Below, piece by piece: positions 1 through 7,759 of a stretch of 27,964 nucleotides of DNA. This stretch comes from a virus. Position 1 is the first letter of the stretch. Each line of letters opens with the position of its first letter. The notes under the pieces were generated by a model. That model was given only the letters and a program-made list of their open reading frames with translations, did no database searches and was not told where the DNA came from. The DNA is taken from IMG/VR virus record IMGVR_UViG_3300048925_000168, positions 1-27,964 of that record. One strand, written 5' to 3'. The position numbers and the translations under genes are program-made.

Positions 1-602
1 GAAAAATTATCAATATGTCTTGGATTTCCGAGCCCAAGCGCCCCTACTGTTGGCAAATTTGATGTACCAACACCAGGCGAGATTTTATCGCTGGTTACAC
101 CTCTTGTGGCCGCGTCTCCCAAACCGAGGTTTGTGCGAGCGTCTTCCGCCTTCGTTGCCCCGGTGCCGCCATCAGCAATAGCAAGCGCACCGTTGCTCCC
201 TTTCTGCGCCAGTTTACCGATGCCGGGGATCGTTACGGCGGTACCGTTGATGGTAACGGCGATGCTCTGGTTTGCTGAGGTGGTGGCGAACGTCTCCCAC
301 GCGCCAATGTTCTCGTCATACTCTTTAATGAGCTGAGACATGGCCTGTGCCAGCCCATCAACCGAGATAATGTCCGAAACAAGAATTCCATACTTCTGAC
401 CGCTCAGCGCCGGGGAAGCAGCTGGCGTAACCGTCATTGACGTGGCGCTGTTCACGGATGAAATCTGAAACATCTGCACCGGGTTAGACATGACTATAAT
501 TGTCTGGCCAGCGCGAACCTGGCTGGCGGGTGCCGTCCAGTTCGTGCCGGTGCCGGTTGCGGTATTTCCGTTAATGGCGATGGTGCCGGTGTTATAAAGC
601 AT
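1..602 (-). CDS. Tail fibre protein, N-terminal part (runs off the left edge)
   Basis: An open frame starts at an ATG at 602 with a GGAG ribosome site just upstream and stays open for about 200 codons to the window edge, so the C-terminal receptor-binding part is missing. The visible part begins MLYNTGTIAINGNTATGTGT, a glycine/threonine-rich beta-type start common in enterobacterial tail fibres. At about residues 140-155 it has the motif DGGTGATKAEDARTNLGLG, the repeat typical of lambda Stf/P2 gpH-like fibres. It follows the central fibre gene and a 1 kb distal tail gene and is separated from them by a terminator hairpin. The role, binding the host surface at the tail tip, is inferred from motif and position. 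The last 30 or so residues are more AT-rich, which may mark entry into the variable distal domain. Confidence 0.85.
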   Translation of the reverse strand, partial: MLYNTGTIAINGNTATGTGTNWTAPASQVRAGQTIIVMSNPVQMFQISSVNSATSMTVTPAASPALSGQKYGILVSDIISVDGLAQAMSQLIKEYDENIGAWETFATTSANQSIAVTINGTAVTIPGIGKLAQKGSNGALAIADGGTGATKAEDARTNLGLGDAATRGVTSDKISPGVGTSNLPTVGALGLGNPRHIDNF

Positions 603-616
603 ATTTTCTCCAGGCA

Positions 617-642
617 ATAAAAAACCCCGCCGAAGCGAGGTT
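617..642 (-). terminator. Intrinsic terminator before the tail fibre gene
   Basis: On the minus strand CCTCGC-TTCG-GCGGGG forms a 6-bp stem with a UUCG tetraloop, followed by a run of six or seven T. It lies between the stop of the upstream tail gene (663) and the tail fibre ATG (602), so transcripts must pass it to express the fibre. Confidence 0.8.
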
Positions 643-662
643 GATTTGAATACACAGTTAAT

Positions 663-1628
663 TCAGACGTACATATCAGGCAGAACCGGAAGGCTGAGCG
701 GCGTTATAGTGTTATTACCGAAAATGGCATACTGCTCGCGACCAAGATATTTCCCGCCCTGAACTGAAGCGTTCCCGTTCTGTATTTTTATCCCGAACAT
801 CCGATACACGTACATGCCATTGACCATATGAACCATCAGCCCAAATCTCCCCAGCGGAACATAGCCGCTACCGATGCTCACGGCGCTTGTCGAAGGGCTC
901 CAGAGTTGGTTCAGATATACGAATGGCCGTTTTGTGGTTGAAAACGTACAGGCACCGGCAGCATTGAAAATATTGAGGCCGGTACCAGGCTGCGGCGCTA
1001 CGCCGCTGGCGAAGATAACGATGTCTATCGTGCCGGTTGCGGGGGCGTCATCATTCGTGGACGGAGGGCTGAAGAACCTGACCGTATTTCCGTCGAAGTC
1101 AATCGTATTGCCGCTGTTGCAGCGTCCAAAAACGATATATTTCGACTTGTCATAACCTGCTATCGTGGGAACCGCCCAACCCCCGGTCGGAACATTAACG
1201 GTACCCTTCCAGATACACTGGCCTGACTGTGTGGCATTAGTTATCGAGGTGAAGTCTGTACTGTTGCTGATGAGCAAGCCCACCCCACTTCGCTGACCTG
1301 TCGGGAATATCTGCCATAGGCTTCCCGGAAACGTGTAAGTGCTATCCCGTTCGCTGATGCGGTTGTCTTTCATCGTTGAGTTCTGCGTGACGCGGCCCCC
1401 CGATATGGTGACCGAGTTCATCTTATGAAGCAGCCCTGAATCAAGGTAAGCCGTAGCGTGCGGGATAAACAGCACCTGCGCCCCGGAAACATAACCGGCA
1501 ATATCCGCGTATTTTGCTTTCTGGTAGCCACTATCAAAACTGGCCCCATACGACGGGCATCTCAGGCCCGCCGTTATCTCCATACGCTTTCCCCCATCAT
1601 TCAGTTCTATCAATAATCCTGTCGGCAT
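663..1628 (-). CDS. Distal tail protein of unknown function, J-linked (DUF6453-like)
   Basis: This 321-residue protein is encoded immediately after gpJ; its ATG at 1628 follows one base after the J stop (TAA at 1632-1630). A longer GTG start at 1664 would overlap J and has no better ribosome site. The sequence is rich in Gly, Ser, Thr, Asn and aromatic residues, has no membrane segment and looks beta-rich, like a virion surface protein. It resembles proteins found next to J in Klebsiella and Enterobacter lambdoid phages (DUF6453-type, from memory). Position suggests a tail-tip or fibre-associated component. No catalytic motif is visible and its function is unknown. Confidence 0.75.
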   Translation of the reverse strand: MPTGLLIELNDGGKRMEITAGLRCPSYGASFDSGYQKAKYADIAGYVSGAQVLFIPHATAYLDSGLLHKMNSVTISGGRVTQNSTMKDNRISERDSTYTFPGSLWQIFPTGQRSGVGLLISNSTDFTSITNATQSGQCIWKGTVNVPTGGWAVPTIAGYDKSKYIVFGRCNSGNTIDFDGNTVRFFSPPSTNDDAPATGTIDIVIFASGVAPQPGTGLNIFNAAGACTFSTTKRPFVYLNQLWSPSTSAVSIGSGYVPLGRFGLMVHMVNGMYVYRMFGIKIQNGNASVQGGKYLGREQYAIFGNNTITPLSLPVLPDMYV

Positions 1629-1629
1629 T

Positions 1630-4600
1630 TTATGACCATGTCCCGAGTACGATCCGGCCACCACCCGGTATATTGATGGTTACGCCATTACCATTGATAA
1701 CCGTTGTGTTGCCGGAGCCATTGAAAGAAAAATTACCGTTTGTGGCGTAAATCGAGCCGCGAACGGTCACGTTGTTGAACGTCGCGTAGCCTGACTTGTT
1801 GATGTGCCAGCCAACGTTCCCCGTGCCGTCCCAGGTTGTGGACTGGATGTAGCTGCCGATTTTGGTGTTGTCGATAGTCCCTTCACCAATCACAGTATTT
1901 CGGATAAAGGTCTGCCCGTTCTGAATCACGAACGGAAGCGTAACGGTCGCTCCTGCCTGGTGCGTTACCGCGAAGCGATCAGCCAGGAAGATAACCTGCG
2001 ACTGCATCCCGGATGGCGTATTCTCAACGCCGATCCCCATCCCCGCCGCGTAATACTGGCCGTTGCTGGATAACCCGACCTTAATGCTGTACATCGCCTT
2101 CAGGTCGCCGTTGACGTTCGCAATGGCCTGCGCATTGGTGGTGATCGCAGAAGTGTGGCCATTAACGGTCGCCGTGATGCTGTTTACCTGCGTGGCCATA
2201 GCCTGCTGGTAATCCGAAAACGTCTGATTCAGGCTATTAATGGATGCTTTGTTGCCGTTGACGTCCGTCTGCAGACTAAGCAGAGCACGCGCCGTTGCCT
2301 CCTTCTCGTTAACGATCACCTCATCAATGCGGTCCAGCTGCGTGCTGTTACCGGCGACCGTTGCGGATAGCCTTTTGCGTGTGGCGACCTGCGCCAGCCC
2401 GTTCTGGATAATAGCGATTGCCGAGTTTTTCACCCGGCCCGTCATGCCGTCCATGGATACACTGATGTTATCGATGCGCTGGCCCAGCGCGGTATCAGCC
2501 GTCGCCACGGTCTGCTCAAGCTCCGAGAGAGAAGACGATACATCTCCGACCGTGCTGGAGAGCTCATTAACGCTGGTCTGAACCTTCCCGACGTCCTGGG
2601 CGTTTTTGGCGATATCCTTCGCATGCTGCTCAAGTTCATCATTGGCCTGTTTGATGTCGTCAGCCATGCCAGCAATTTTTTCATTGCTGTCCACCGCGTT
2701 CTCGATTAGGTCCTTGAACGTTTCCGACTCTTTCATATCCTCCAGAATGTCATTGGTTATTTCGCTGACATCTATCGAGGACGTGCCCATGACCCAGTCG
2801 GTCCAGTCCCCGGCGTTGCCGATACGGTCAATCAGGCGCGCGCGGTACCACTGGCGAACGCCGGCCGGCATGGGGCCATGCTGATAATCTGCAGCCGGGT
2901 ACGGCACCAGGACCAGCAGTTCAGGATTGGCGTAGTCGGCAGTTGTGGCGCGCTGAATCTCTGTATAGGCCGTGTCGCCAGATCCATCCGGAAATTTCCA
3001 GGTCAGGTCGATATGCCAGACCACATCTTCGGTCGCCAGGAAGTTGAGCGGAGTACCCGGTTTTCCCGTTTTACCGGAGAGATAAGTTGTTTCACCGTAT
3101 CCCCATGGTGACGACGTATCCTGCGCATTCAGCGCCCGGACGCGCACGTCATAGCTGCCCGAATAAATGCCCTGAACCGAGAAACCCTGCGCGCTGGTAA
3201 CCGGAACGTTGATCCAGTCCCCGTTATCCTTGCGCCACTGGGCAACGTACCGGATTGCGCCCTCAACCTTGTCCCATGACACGTCAAGGCTTGCTACCGT
3301 CAGACCCTGAGACACATGATCGCTCTCAGTCACCACGATATTCTTCGGCGCAGACAGGACGCTTATCGGCGTGACGGTGATCGGGGGCGACTCGATCCGA
3401 ACGCCGTCATCGATGTAACGGTATTTGTTTGGATCGTGCTGAACGGCCGTAATTGTGAAACCACCTGTGCTGTCATCGTTGGCAGCGATTGAAGTGACCC
3501 GGAAGTACTGTATCGCGAGGTTATCACTGTCTATCGCCCAGACAGCACCAGCGGCAGGTGCCTGACTGAAGGCCGTAGCCACCGTCACCGTTATTTTATC
3601 GACGCTCACCGCGCTGATTGTCCGCGTCTGGGCTTTTCCGTCGGGCAGGTTAACCACCAGCCGGTCTTTCGCTGCGTAATCTATTTCTCGATCCAGCGTA
3701 ATCTGGCGGCCATTGACCGCCACTATGCGGCCCCCGTTCTCCTTTCCGGAACGGAAAGGATCGGCGATACCGATAATTTCAGCGGGCAGAGGAATATAGC
3801 CGTCCAGCCCCACCCCAAACGATACGGTCCCGTCTTTGGCATTGGAGAGTAATACCCAGCGACCGCGCCGGTGCGCTTCACTTTGCGAGGTGCAGCCGAT
3901 TGCGGTCAGGGACGTTTGCCTGACGTCGTAACGCTCTACAAGCTCTGAATCGTAGACTCCCTCAACGGTATCGCTGTAATGGTTCTGCGGATCGGACCAG
4001 GACACGAGGCAGGAGCTGTAGCGATTCTTGTATGAGCCGCCCGCATAAGTAAACAGCCCATCGATAACGTTTGAGGCGTTATAAACCCAGTCAACATCGT
4101 CCTGCGGGACGTCTGCCTGGACATAAATCTGATCGTTGCCCCAGAACGTTATTCCACGAAATACCGCGGCGAGATCGTTAAGTACCTGCCAGGCGTCCTC
4201 CTGGCTCTGAATGAAAACGTTGCAGGTGAAACGCGGTTCGGTACCACCGGCCCCGTCGGAAACCATTTCGTCGCAATACTGGGCAATTGAATACAGCGCC
4301 CACTTATCCACCATGGACGCATCCACGCGCGTGCCCATGCCGTAAATTTCATCCAGAACCAGATCGTAAAAGATCCAGGCAGGGTTATTGGACCAGGCCA
4401 TTTTGAACCCGCCGGACCATGAACCAGAATAGGTTCGGGTTATCGGATCGTAATTATCCGGAACCTTAATCAGCTTGCCTTTTATCTTACAGGTCACTTT
4501 CGGCGCGCTGCCGTTGAACTGGCTGCTGTCCACTTCGACATACAGGAGCGCGGTTAAAGGATAACGAAGCTTGCTGTCGATGACTTCCGCATACGAAAAC

Positions 4601-5241
4601 ACCTTGAAGGCGTTAACCAGTTTCGAATTTGATCCGCTGGCATCTGCCGTAATACGCCTGACCCTGACAGACCAGCCGGACGTGGATTTTGGCAGATCGA
4701 TACGGTGGTCACGCTGATATTCCGTTGTGGTCTTTCCGTCAAACTTGCCGTTTACAACCGTTTTCCAGGCGCCGCCGTCCGTTGATAAATCGATCGCATA
4801 CTCGGTGACCGTGCCCACCATGTCGCCGTTATCTTTATAGAGATACTGGACCGGAAGGCTGAGCTTGATGCGGATGGCATCCAGGGAAAGATTGGTAAAC
4901 TGGCGCGTCCAGGGCGCGGTGGTGGTGACAGTTGTGCCCACCGCCAGCTCGTTATCGACCAGGGGCATCCCGGCAATATAGGTCTGGTCCTGTGTGCCCT
5001 TGCGGAACTCCCATTTCACGCCGCTGAAGTTGTATTCCCCGCTGTCGTTTGCCAGTGGCGTATCGTTGAGAAAAATGTTCTGAGCGGTCAGGTCGCCCTG
5101 TATTTCCCCCTCAGAAACGGCAATGAGCATTTTTAATTTTGCGACCGACAGCAGATCGTCAGGCTGCTCAACCGGAGTATGTGAACTGCCACCTCCCCCT
5201 TTGGCACCCTGCAGGATGGTTTCTTGTTTAAGAAGCTGCAT
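1630..5241 (-). CDS. J: Central tail fibre / tip attachment protein gpJ
   Basis: A protein of about 1203 residues homologous to lambda gpJ, the tail-tip fibre that forms the distal hub and contacts the host receptor. Lambda-like blocks are plain: DLLSVAKLKMLIAVSEGEIQ near the start, then MVDKWALYSIAQYCD and DGAGGTEPRFTCNVF. Fibronectin III-like domains follow, then a long coiled coil rich in E, Q, D and K (about residues 870-1010), and a DUF1983-like segment (SIKVGLSSNGQYYAAGMGIG) before a glycine-rich C-terminus. I prefer the ATG at 5241, preceded by GGGTGA, over the upstream ATG at 5253, which abuts a terminator. The C-terminal part usually sets receptor specificity and differs from lambda. 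Confidence 0.95.
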   Translation of the reverse strand: MQLLKQETILQGAKGGGGSSHTPVEQPDDLLSVAKLKMLIAVSEGEIQGDLTAQNIFLNDTPLANDSGEYNFSGVKWEFRKGTQDQTYIAGMPLVDNELAVGTTVTTTAPWTRQFTNLSLDAIRIKLSLPVQYLYKDNGDMVGTVTEYAIDLSTDGGAWKTVVNGKFDGKTTTEYQRDHRIDLPKSTSGWSVRVRRITADASGSNSKLVNAFKVFSYAEVIDSKLRYPLTALLYVEVDSSQFNGSAPKVTCKIKGKLIKVPDNYDPITRTYSGSWSGGFKMAWSNNPAWIFYDLVLDEIYGMGTRVDASMVDKWALYSIAQYCDEMVSDGAGGTEPRFTCNVFIQSQEDAWQVLNDLAAVFRGITFWGNDQIYVQADVPQDDVDWVYNASNVIDGLFTYAGGSYKNRYSSCLVSWSDPQNHYSDTVEGVYDSELVERYDVRQTSLTAIGCTSQSEAHRRGRWVLLSNAKDGTVSFGVGLDGYIPLPAEIIGIADPFRSGKENGGRIVAVNGRQITLDREIDYAAKDRLVVNLPDGKAQTRTISAVSVDKITVTVATAFSQAPAAGAVWAIDSDNLAIQYFRVTSIAANDDSTGGFTITAVQHDPNKYRYIDDGVRIESPPITVTPISVLSAPKNIVVTESDHVSQGLTVASLDVSWDKVEGAIRYVAQWRKDNGDWINVPVTSAQGFSVQGIYSGSYDVRVRALNAQDTSSPWGYGETTYLSGKTGKPGTPLNFLATEDVVWHIDLTWKFPDGSGDTAYTEIQRATTADYANPELLVLVPYPAADYQHGPMPAGVRQWYRARLIDRIGNAGDWTDWVMGTSSIDVSEITNDILEDMKESETFKDLIENAVDSNEKIAGMADDIKQANDELEQHAKDIAKNAQDVGKVQTSVNELSSTVGDVSSSLSELEQTVATADTALGQRIDNISVSMDGMTGRVKNSAIAIIQNGLAQVATRKRLSATVAGNSTQLDRIDEVIVNEKEATARALLSLQTDVNGNKASINSLNQTFSDYQQAMATQVNSITATVNGHTSAITTNAQAIANVNGDLKAMYSIKVGLSSNGQYYAAGMGIGVENTPSGMQSQVIFLADRFAVTHQAGATVTLPFVIQNGQTFIRNTVIGEGTIDNTKIGSYIQSTTWDGTGNVGWHINKSGYATFNNVTVRGSIYATNGNFSFNGSGNTTVINGNGVTINIPGGGRIVLGTWS

Positions 5242-5253
5242 TTTTTCACCCAT

Positions 5254-5278
5254 AAAAAAAGGTGCCGAAGCACCTTTA
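5254..5278 (-). terminator. Intrinsic terminator between gpI and gpJ
   Basis: Minus-strand AAGGTGC-TTCG-GCACCTT is a perfect 7-bp stem with a UUCG loop followed by seven T. It ends only about 12 bases before the J start, so it may also affect access to the J ribosome site. Confidence 0.85.
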
Positions 5279-5295
5279 AGTTAGTGGCCGCTGGC

Positions 5296-5913
5296 CTACT
5301 GCTGATCGCTCGAGTACATACCGGCGCTGACTATCGCTCCCCCTGCCTCGATCAGACCGTAGGCCAGGGGGACAGGATGCCCCATAGCGACCGTATTAAC
5401 CGGCGCCCCGAAGGCGTAGTTAGGCGTGTTGTCCGTGCTGGAGGATTTACCCGCGCCGAAGGATGGCTGTGGCGTGAGCATCTGGACAACGCCACCCAGC
5501 ATCATTGACACCCCGACTCCGGTCAAAATTGACGTGGCGCTGATGGCTGTTGCACTCATCGCCGCCCCCCAGGCTGCCATACTCGCACCGGCGGTAAAGA
5601 ATGCAGCGACCAGCGCAACGGCACCGACAACTATCTGCAGGACGCCTGAATTTTTGGCCCCCTCATAAACGGGCACGATCCGGTACACGCTTCCACCGCG
5701 GGTCATATCAAACTCTTCCAGCCCGATATTATTGTCACCGTTAAAAAAGGCGAAACGGATCCCCTTCATATGAGCTTCCGTCATATATTTTTTGAATCCG
5801 GGAACCTGTGAACACATGGCCCTGAGCATTTCGCGCAGGTCGGCAACATCAAACTGAACGCGTTTACCGAATTTTTTAGCCATTTTCCCTTCGAGAATAA
5901 GCGTCTTAACCAT
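5296..5913 (-). CDS. I: Tail assembly protein gpI
   Basis: A 205-residue protein in the place of lambda gpI, needed for assembly of the tail tip (initiator complex) together with gpJ, K, L and M. The ATG at 5913 overlaps the end of gpK by 8 bases and has AAGGA 8 bases upstream; longer ATG starts lie deep inside K and are rejected. It has a polar N-terminal half (KRVQFDVADLREMLRAMCS), then a small-residue-rich hydrophobic stretch at about residues 90-145 (VLQIVVGAVALVAAFF onward), then a Gly/Pro-rich tail, as in the lambda I family. The hydrophobic part is Ala/Gly rich and may be a buried helical segment and not a true membrane anchor. Confidence 0.9.
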   Translation of the reverse strand: MVKTLILEGKMAKKFGKRVQFDVADLREMLRAMCSQVPGFKKYMTEAHMKGIRFAFFNGDNNIGLEEFDMTRGGSVYRIVPVYEGAKNSGVLQIVVGAVALVAAFFTAGASMAAWGAAMSATAISATSILTGVGVSMMLGGVVQMLTPQPSFGAGKSSSTDNTPNYAFGAPVNTVAMGHPVPLAYGLIEAGGAIVSAGMYSSDQQ

Positions 5914-6625
5914 GCATTCGGTCCTTATGCCTGACCACCCGGACCGTTCTGTCGCGATAATATTTTCCATAAGGCGTTCGCGAAGAAAGATGCCCGAACA
6001 GATGATGAAGAATGATGTTGTCACCCACATATACCGCGGCGTGATTAGTCACCGATGCCTGCACACTCATCATGATGATGTCACCGGGCTGCATTGCGCC
6101 GGCGGCAATCTCAACGAATCCCTCGCGCTCCCAGTTGTCGTCGTAGAGGCGCTCCTTGCCACTCTCCCACCATTCGTAAGGTACCGAATAGTCCCCGAGA
6201 ACAATGCCGTATTCGCGCAGATAATATTCACGGATTAGCGACCAGCAGTCCGCGTAACCCAGCACCCACTGCCGCCCGGCATAATCCCGGTCTTCACGCG
6301 GGGAAATCGTACAAAAATCCCCGTCCGGCCAGGACATGATCCCCCACTCAATCCCCGACCAGTCGCACTGGATCCGGTCCAGCTCTGAGGGCACCAGCCG
6401 AACCACATCCGGATGGGAATGAATGAGCATGATGATCTCACCGCGCGCGCGGGCAGCGAGCTGATCTTCCGGGGAGAGCGTGAATGTCTCCTCGGGCTTA
6501 TCTGCAATGTTGCGGCAGGGAATAAAGATTTGCTGCTGGCCTGACTGAACAATCAGACCGCAGGCTTCTTTGGGGTATTCAGCAGCGACGTGCTGACGGA
6601 TAGCATCCAGCAATTTTTCACGCAT
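5906..6625 (-). CDS. K: Tail tip protein gpK, JAB/NlpC-P60 peptidase
   Basis: A 239-residue two-domain enzyme-like protein. Residues 1-105 form a JAB/MPN-type domain with E20, H69-x-H71, S80 and D83; the gap between HSHP and the Ser is one residue longer than in lambda K. Residues 115-239 form an NlpC/P60 cysteine-peptidase domain with the catalytic-type Cys127 in YADCWSL and His195 in NHAAVYVGD. The family acts in tail-tip maturation and probably peptidoglycan cleavage during DNA entry. The ATG at 6625 comes directly after the gpL stop, with a G-rich ribosome site (AGGGG). A longer open frame upstream is a shadow inside L. Confidence 0.93.
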   Translation of the reverse strand: MREKLLDAIRQHVAAEYPKEACGLIVQSGQQQIFIPCRNIADKPEETFTLSPEDQLAARARGEIIMLIHSHPDVVRLVPSELDRIQCDWSGIEWGIMSWPDGDFCTISPREDRDYAGRQWVLGYADCWSLIREYYLREYGIVLGDYSVPYEWWESGKERLYDDNWEREGFVEIAAGAMQPGDIIMMSVQASVTNHAAVYVGDNIILHHLFGHLSSRTPYGKYYRDRTVRVVRHKDRMHG

Positions 6626-6627
6626 CT

Positions 6628-7365
6628 TTATTTCCCCTGCAGGTTGGCGGCCGGAAAGCCCCCGAATGGCAGTGGCGCGTCCGGGCCGTGACGATCCTGA
6701 CAATCCTGCCGGCGGCCGCCACAAACGTCTTTCGACGGGTCATCGGTCGGCGTACCGTCTTTGGTAAAGTATTTCGTGCCGTTGTAATCGCATCCGGTCC
6801 CGCTTCGGTACCAGCCCCGCATACACCAGGTGCAGACAGGCGTAATCTGCCGTGTCGGCAGCTGCAGGCTCTGAATATCGAAAGGAGAACACAGCTCGAA
6901 ATCAACCTGTACCCGCGTCTCTGCGGTTTTAGCATTTACGTAAAAGAGCTGTACGCGCTCATCGGCCGGGCTGGCACCCGGATTACCGTTTTTCCAGTTG
7001 GCGGCATCGAGATACTTCGAAAGCGTGGTATGGATTTTGACCTTAGCCCTGACCATATCGTCATATTCGAGACACAGCACGGTGACATAGTTTCCGACGT
7101 TCCCGACGGACAGCGTGGGCGTTGGCTGGGAACCTGTACTCGATAACTCCATCCCCTTCAATTCGTAGGGATGGGGATCGTACTGGTTTCCCTGCCAGAT
7201 AATGGCGGGCAGATTTTCTGCGGCGAAGGCTGCCCACCCCTCTTCCTGAATATTGTGCGCATGAAAACGCAGCACCTGATCCATACCGAATTCAGTGCCG
7301 TCGATCTCAATCAGCTGAATAACGCTGCCGGGCTCAAGCTGTTGGATGTCTGCCGTAAAACTCAT
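6628..7365 (-). CDS. L: Tail tip protein gpL, iron-sulfur type
   Basis: A 245-residue homologue of lambda gpL, a minor tail-tip protein of the initiator complex. The N-terminal part carries motifs such as FHAHN and PIIWQGNQYDPHPYE-like text typical of the family. The C-terminal region has cysteines at 159, 178, 181, 192, 215 and 222; lambda gpL binds a [4Fe-4S] cluster through four C-terminal cysteines, and the 192-215-222 spacing (23 then 7) fits that pattern, with C181 or C178 as the fourth ligand. The start at 7365 is an ATG with GGGGAG just upstream, following a terminator hairpin. Metal binding is inferred from the family. Confidence 0.92.
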   Translation of the reverse strand: MSFTADIQQLEPGSVIQLIEIDGTEFGMDQVLRFHAHNIQEEGWAAFAAENLPAIIWQGNQYDPHPYELKGMELSSTGSQPTPTLSVGNVGNYVTVLCLEYDDMVRAKVKIHTTLSKYLDAANWKNGNPGASPADERVQLFYVNAKTAETRVQVDFELCSPFDIQSLQLPTRQITPVCTWCMRGWYRSGTGCDYNGTKYFTKDGTPTDDPSKDVCGGRRQDCQDRHGPDAPLPFGGFPAANLQGK

Positions 7366-7376
7366 ACTCCCCCCAT

Positions 7377-7402
7377 AAAAAAAGCCGCCCGGAGGCAGCT
7401 TT
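7377..7402 (-). terminator. Intrinsic terminator between gpM and gpL
   Basis: Minus-strand AAAGCTGCC-TCCG-GGCGGCTTT has a 9-bp stem with one G-T pair and a TCCG loop, ending in a run of seven T. It separates gpM (stop at 7421) from the gpL start (7365). Confidence 0.8.
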
Positions 7403-7420
7403 CAGTGTTTGTCGAGAAAA

Positions 7421-7759
7421 TCAGGGCGCGAACGCCTGTTCAAAAGTGAAGGCCACAGTGGCTTTTTTCCCGGTAGGGAAAGAAACGCTGAACGAATCGG
7501 CCTTCATTCTGAACAGCTTTTTTTCACCCCATGGAGTGGTCCACCAGAACGATTTAGTAACGTGAGACATCAGGAAAGCGCGCAGCGCAGCCGCCTCCTG
7601 TCTGGTGCCCGTCCAGTCCAGGTTCCACGTTTCCTGTTTGTCGTTGATCCCCATCCCCGCTATCTGTTTGTAGCCATCCCCGAACTGGGCCTGCAGCGTT
7701 CGGGCTGTTTCAGTGCCCTGAGCTGTTTTTCGCGTGCGCCAGGTAAACGTGTCCGTCAC
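7421..7759 (-). CDS. M: Minor tail protein gpM
   Basis: A 112-residue homologue of lambda gpM (109 residues), a tail-tip component added during initiator assembly. Family signatures include [27 protein letters not shown] and [13 protein letters not shown]. It starts at a GTG at 7759 with a strong GAGGAGG site upstream, and the GTGA overlap with the tape-measure stop indicates translational coupling. Confidence 0.95.
   Translation of the reverse strand: MTDTFTWRTRKTAQGTETARTLQAQFGDGYKQIAGMGINDKQETWNLDWTGTRQEAAALRAFLMSHVTKSFWWTTPWGEKKLFRMKADSFSVSFPTGKKATVAFTFEQAFAP

Noticed and set aside
106-336. Plus-strand 76-codon frame near the left edge
   Set aside because: Antisense to the open tail fibre frame that carries the GGTGATKAEDARTN repeat.
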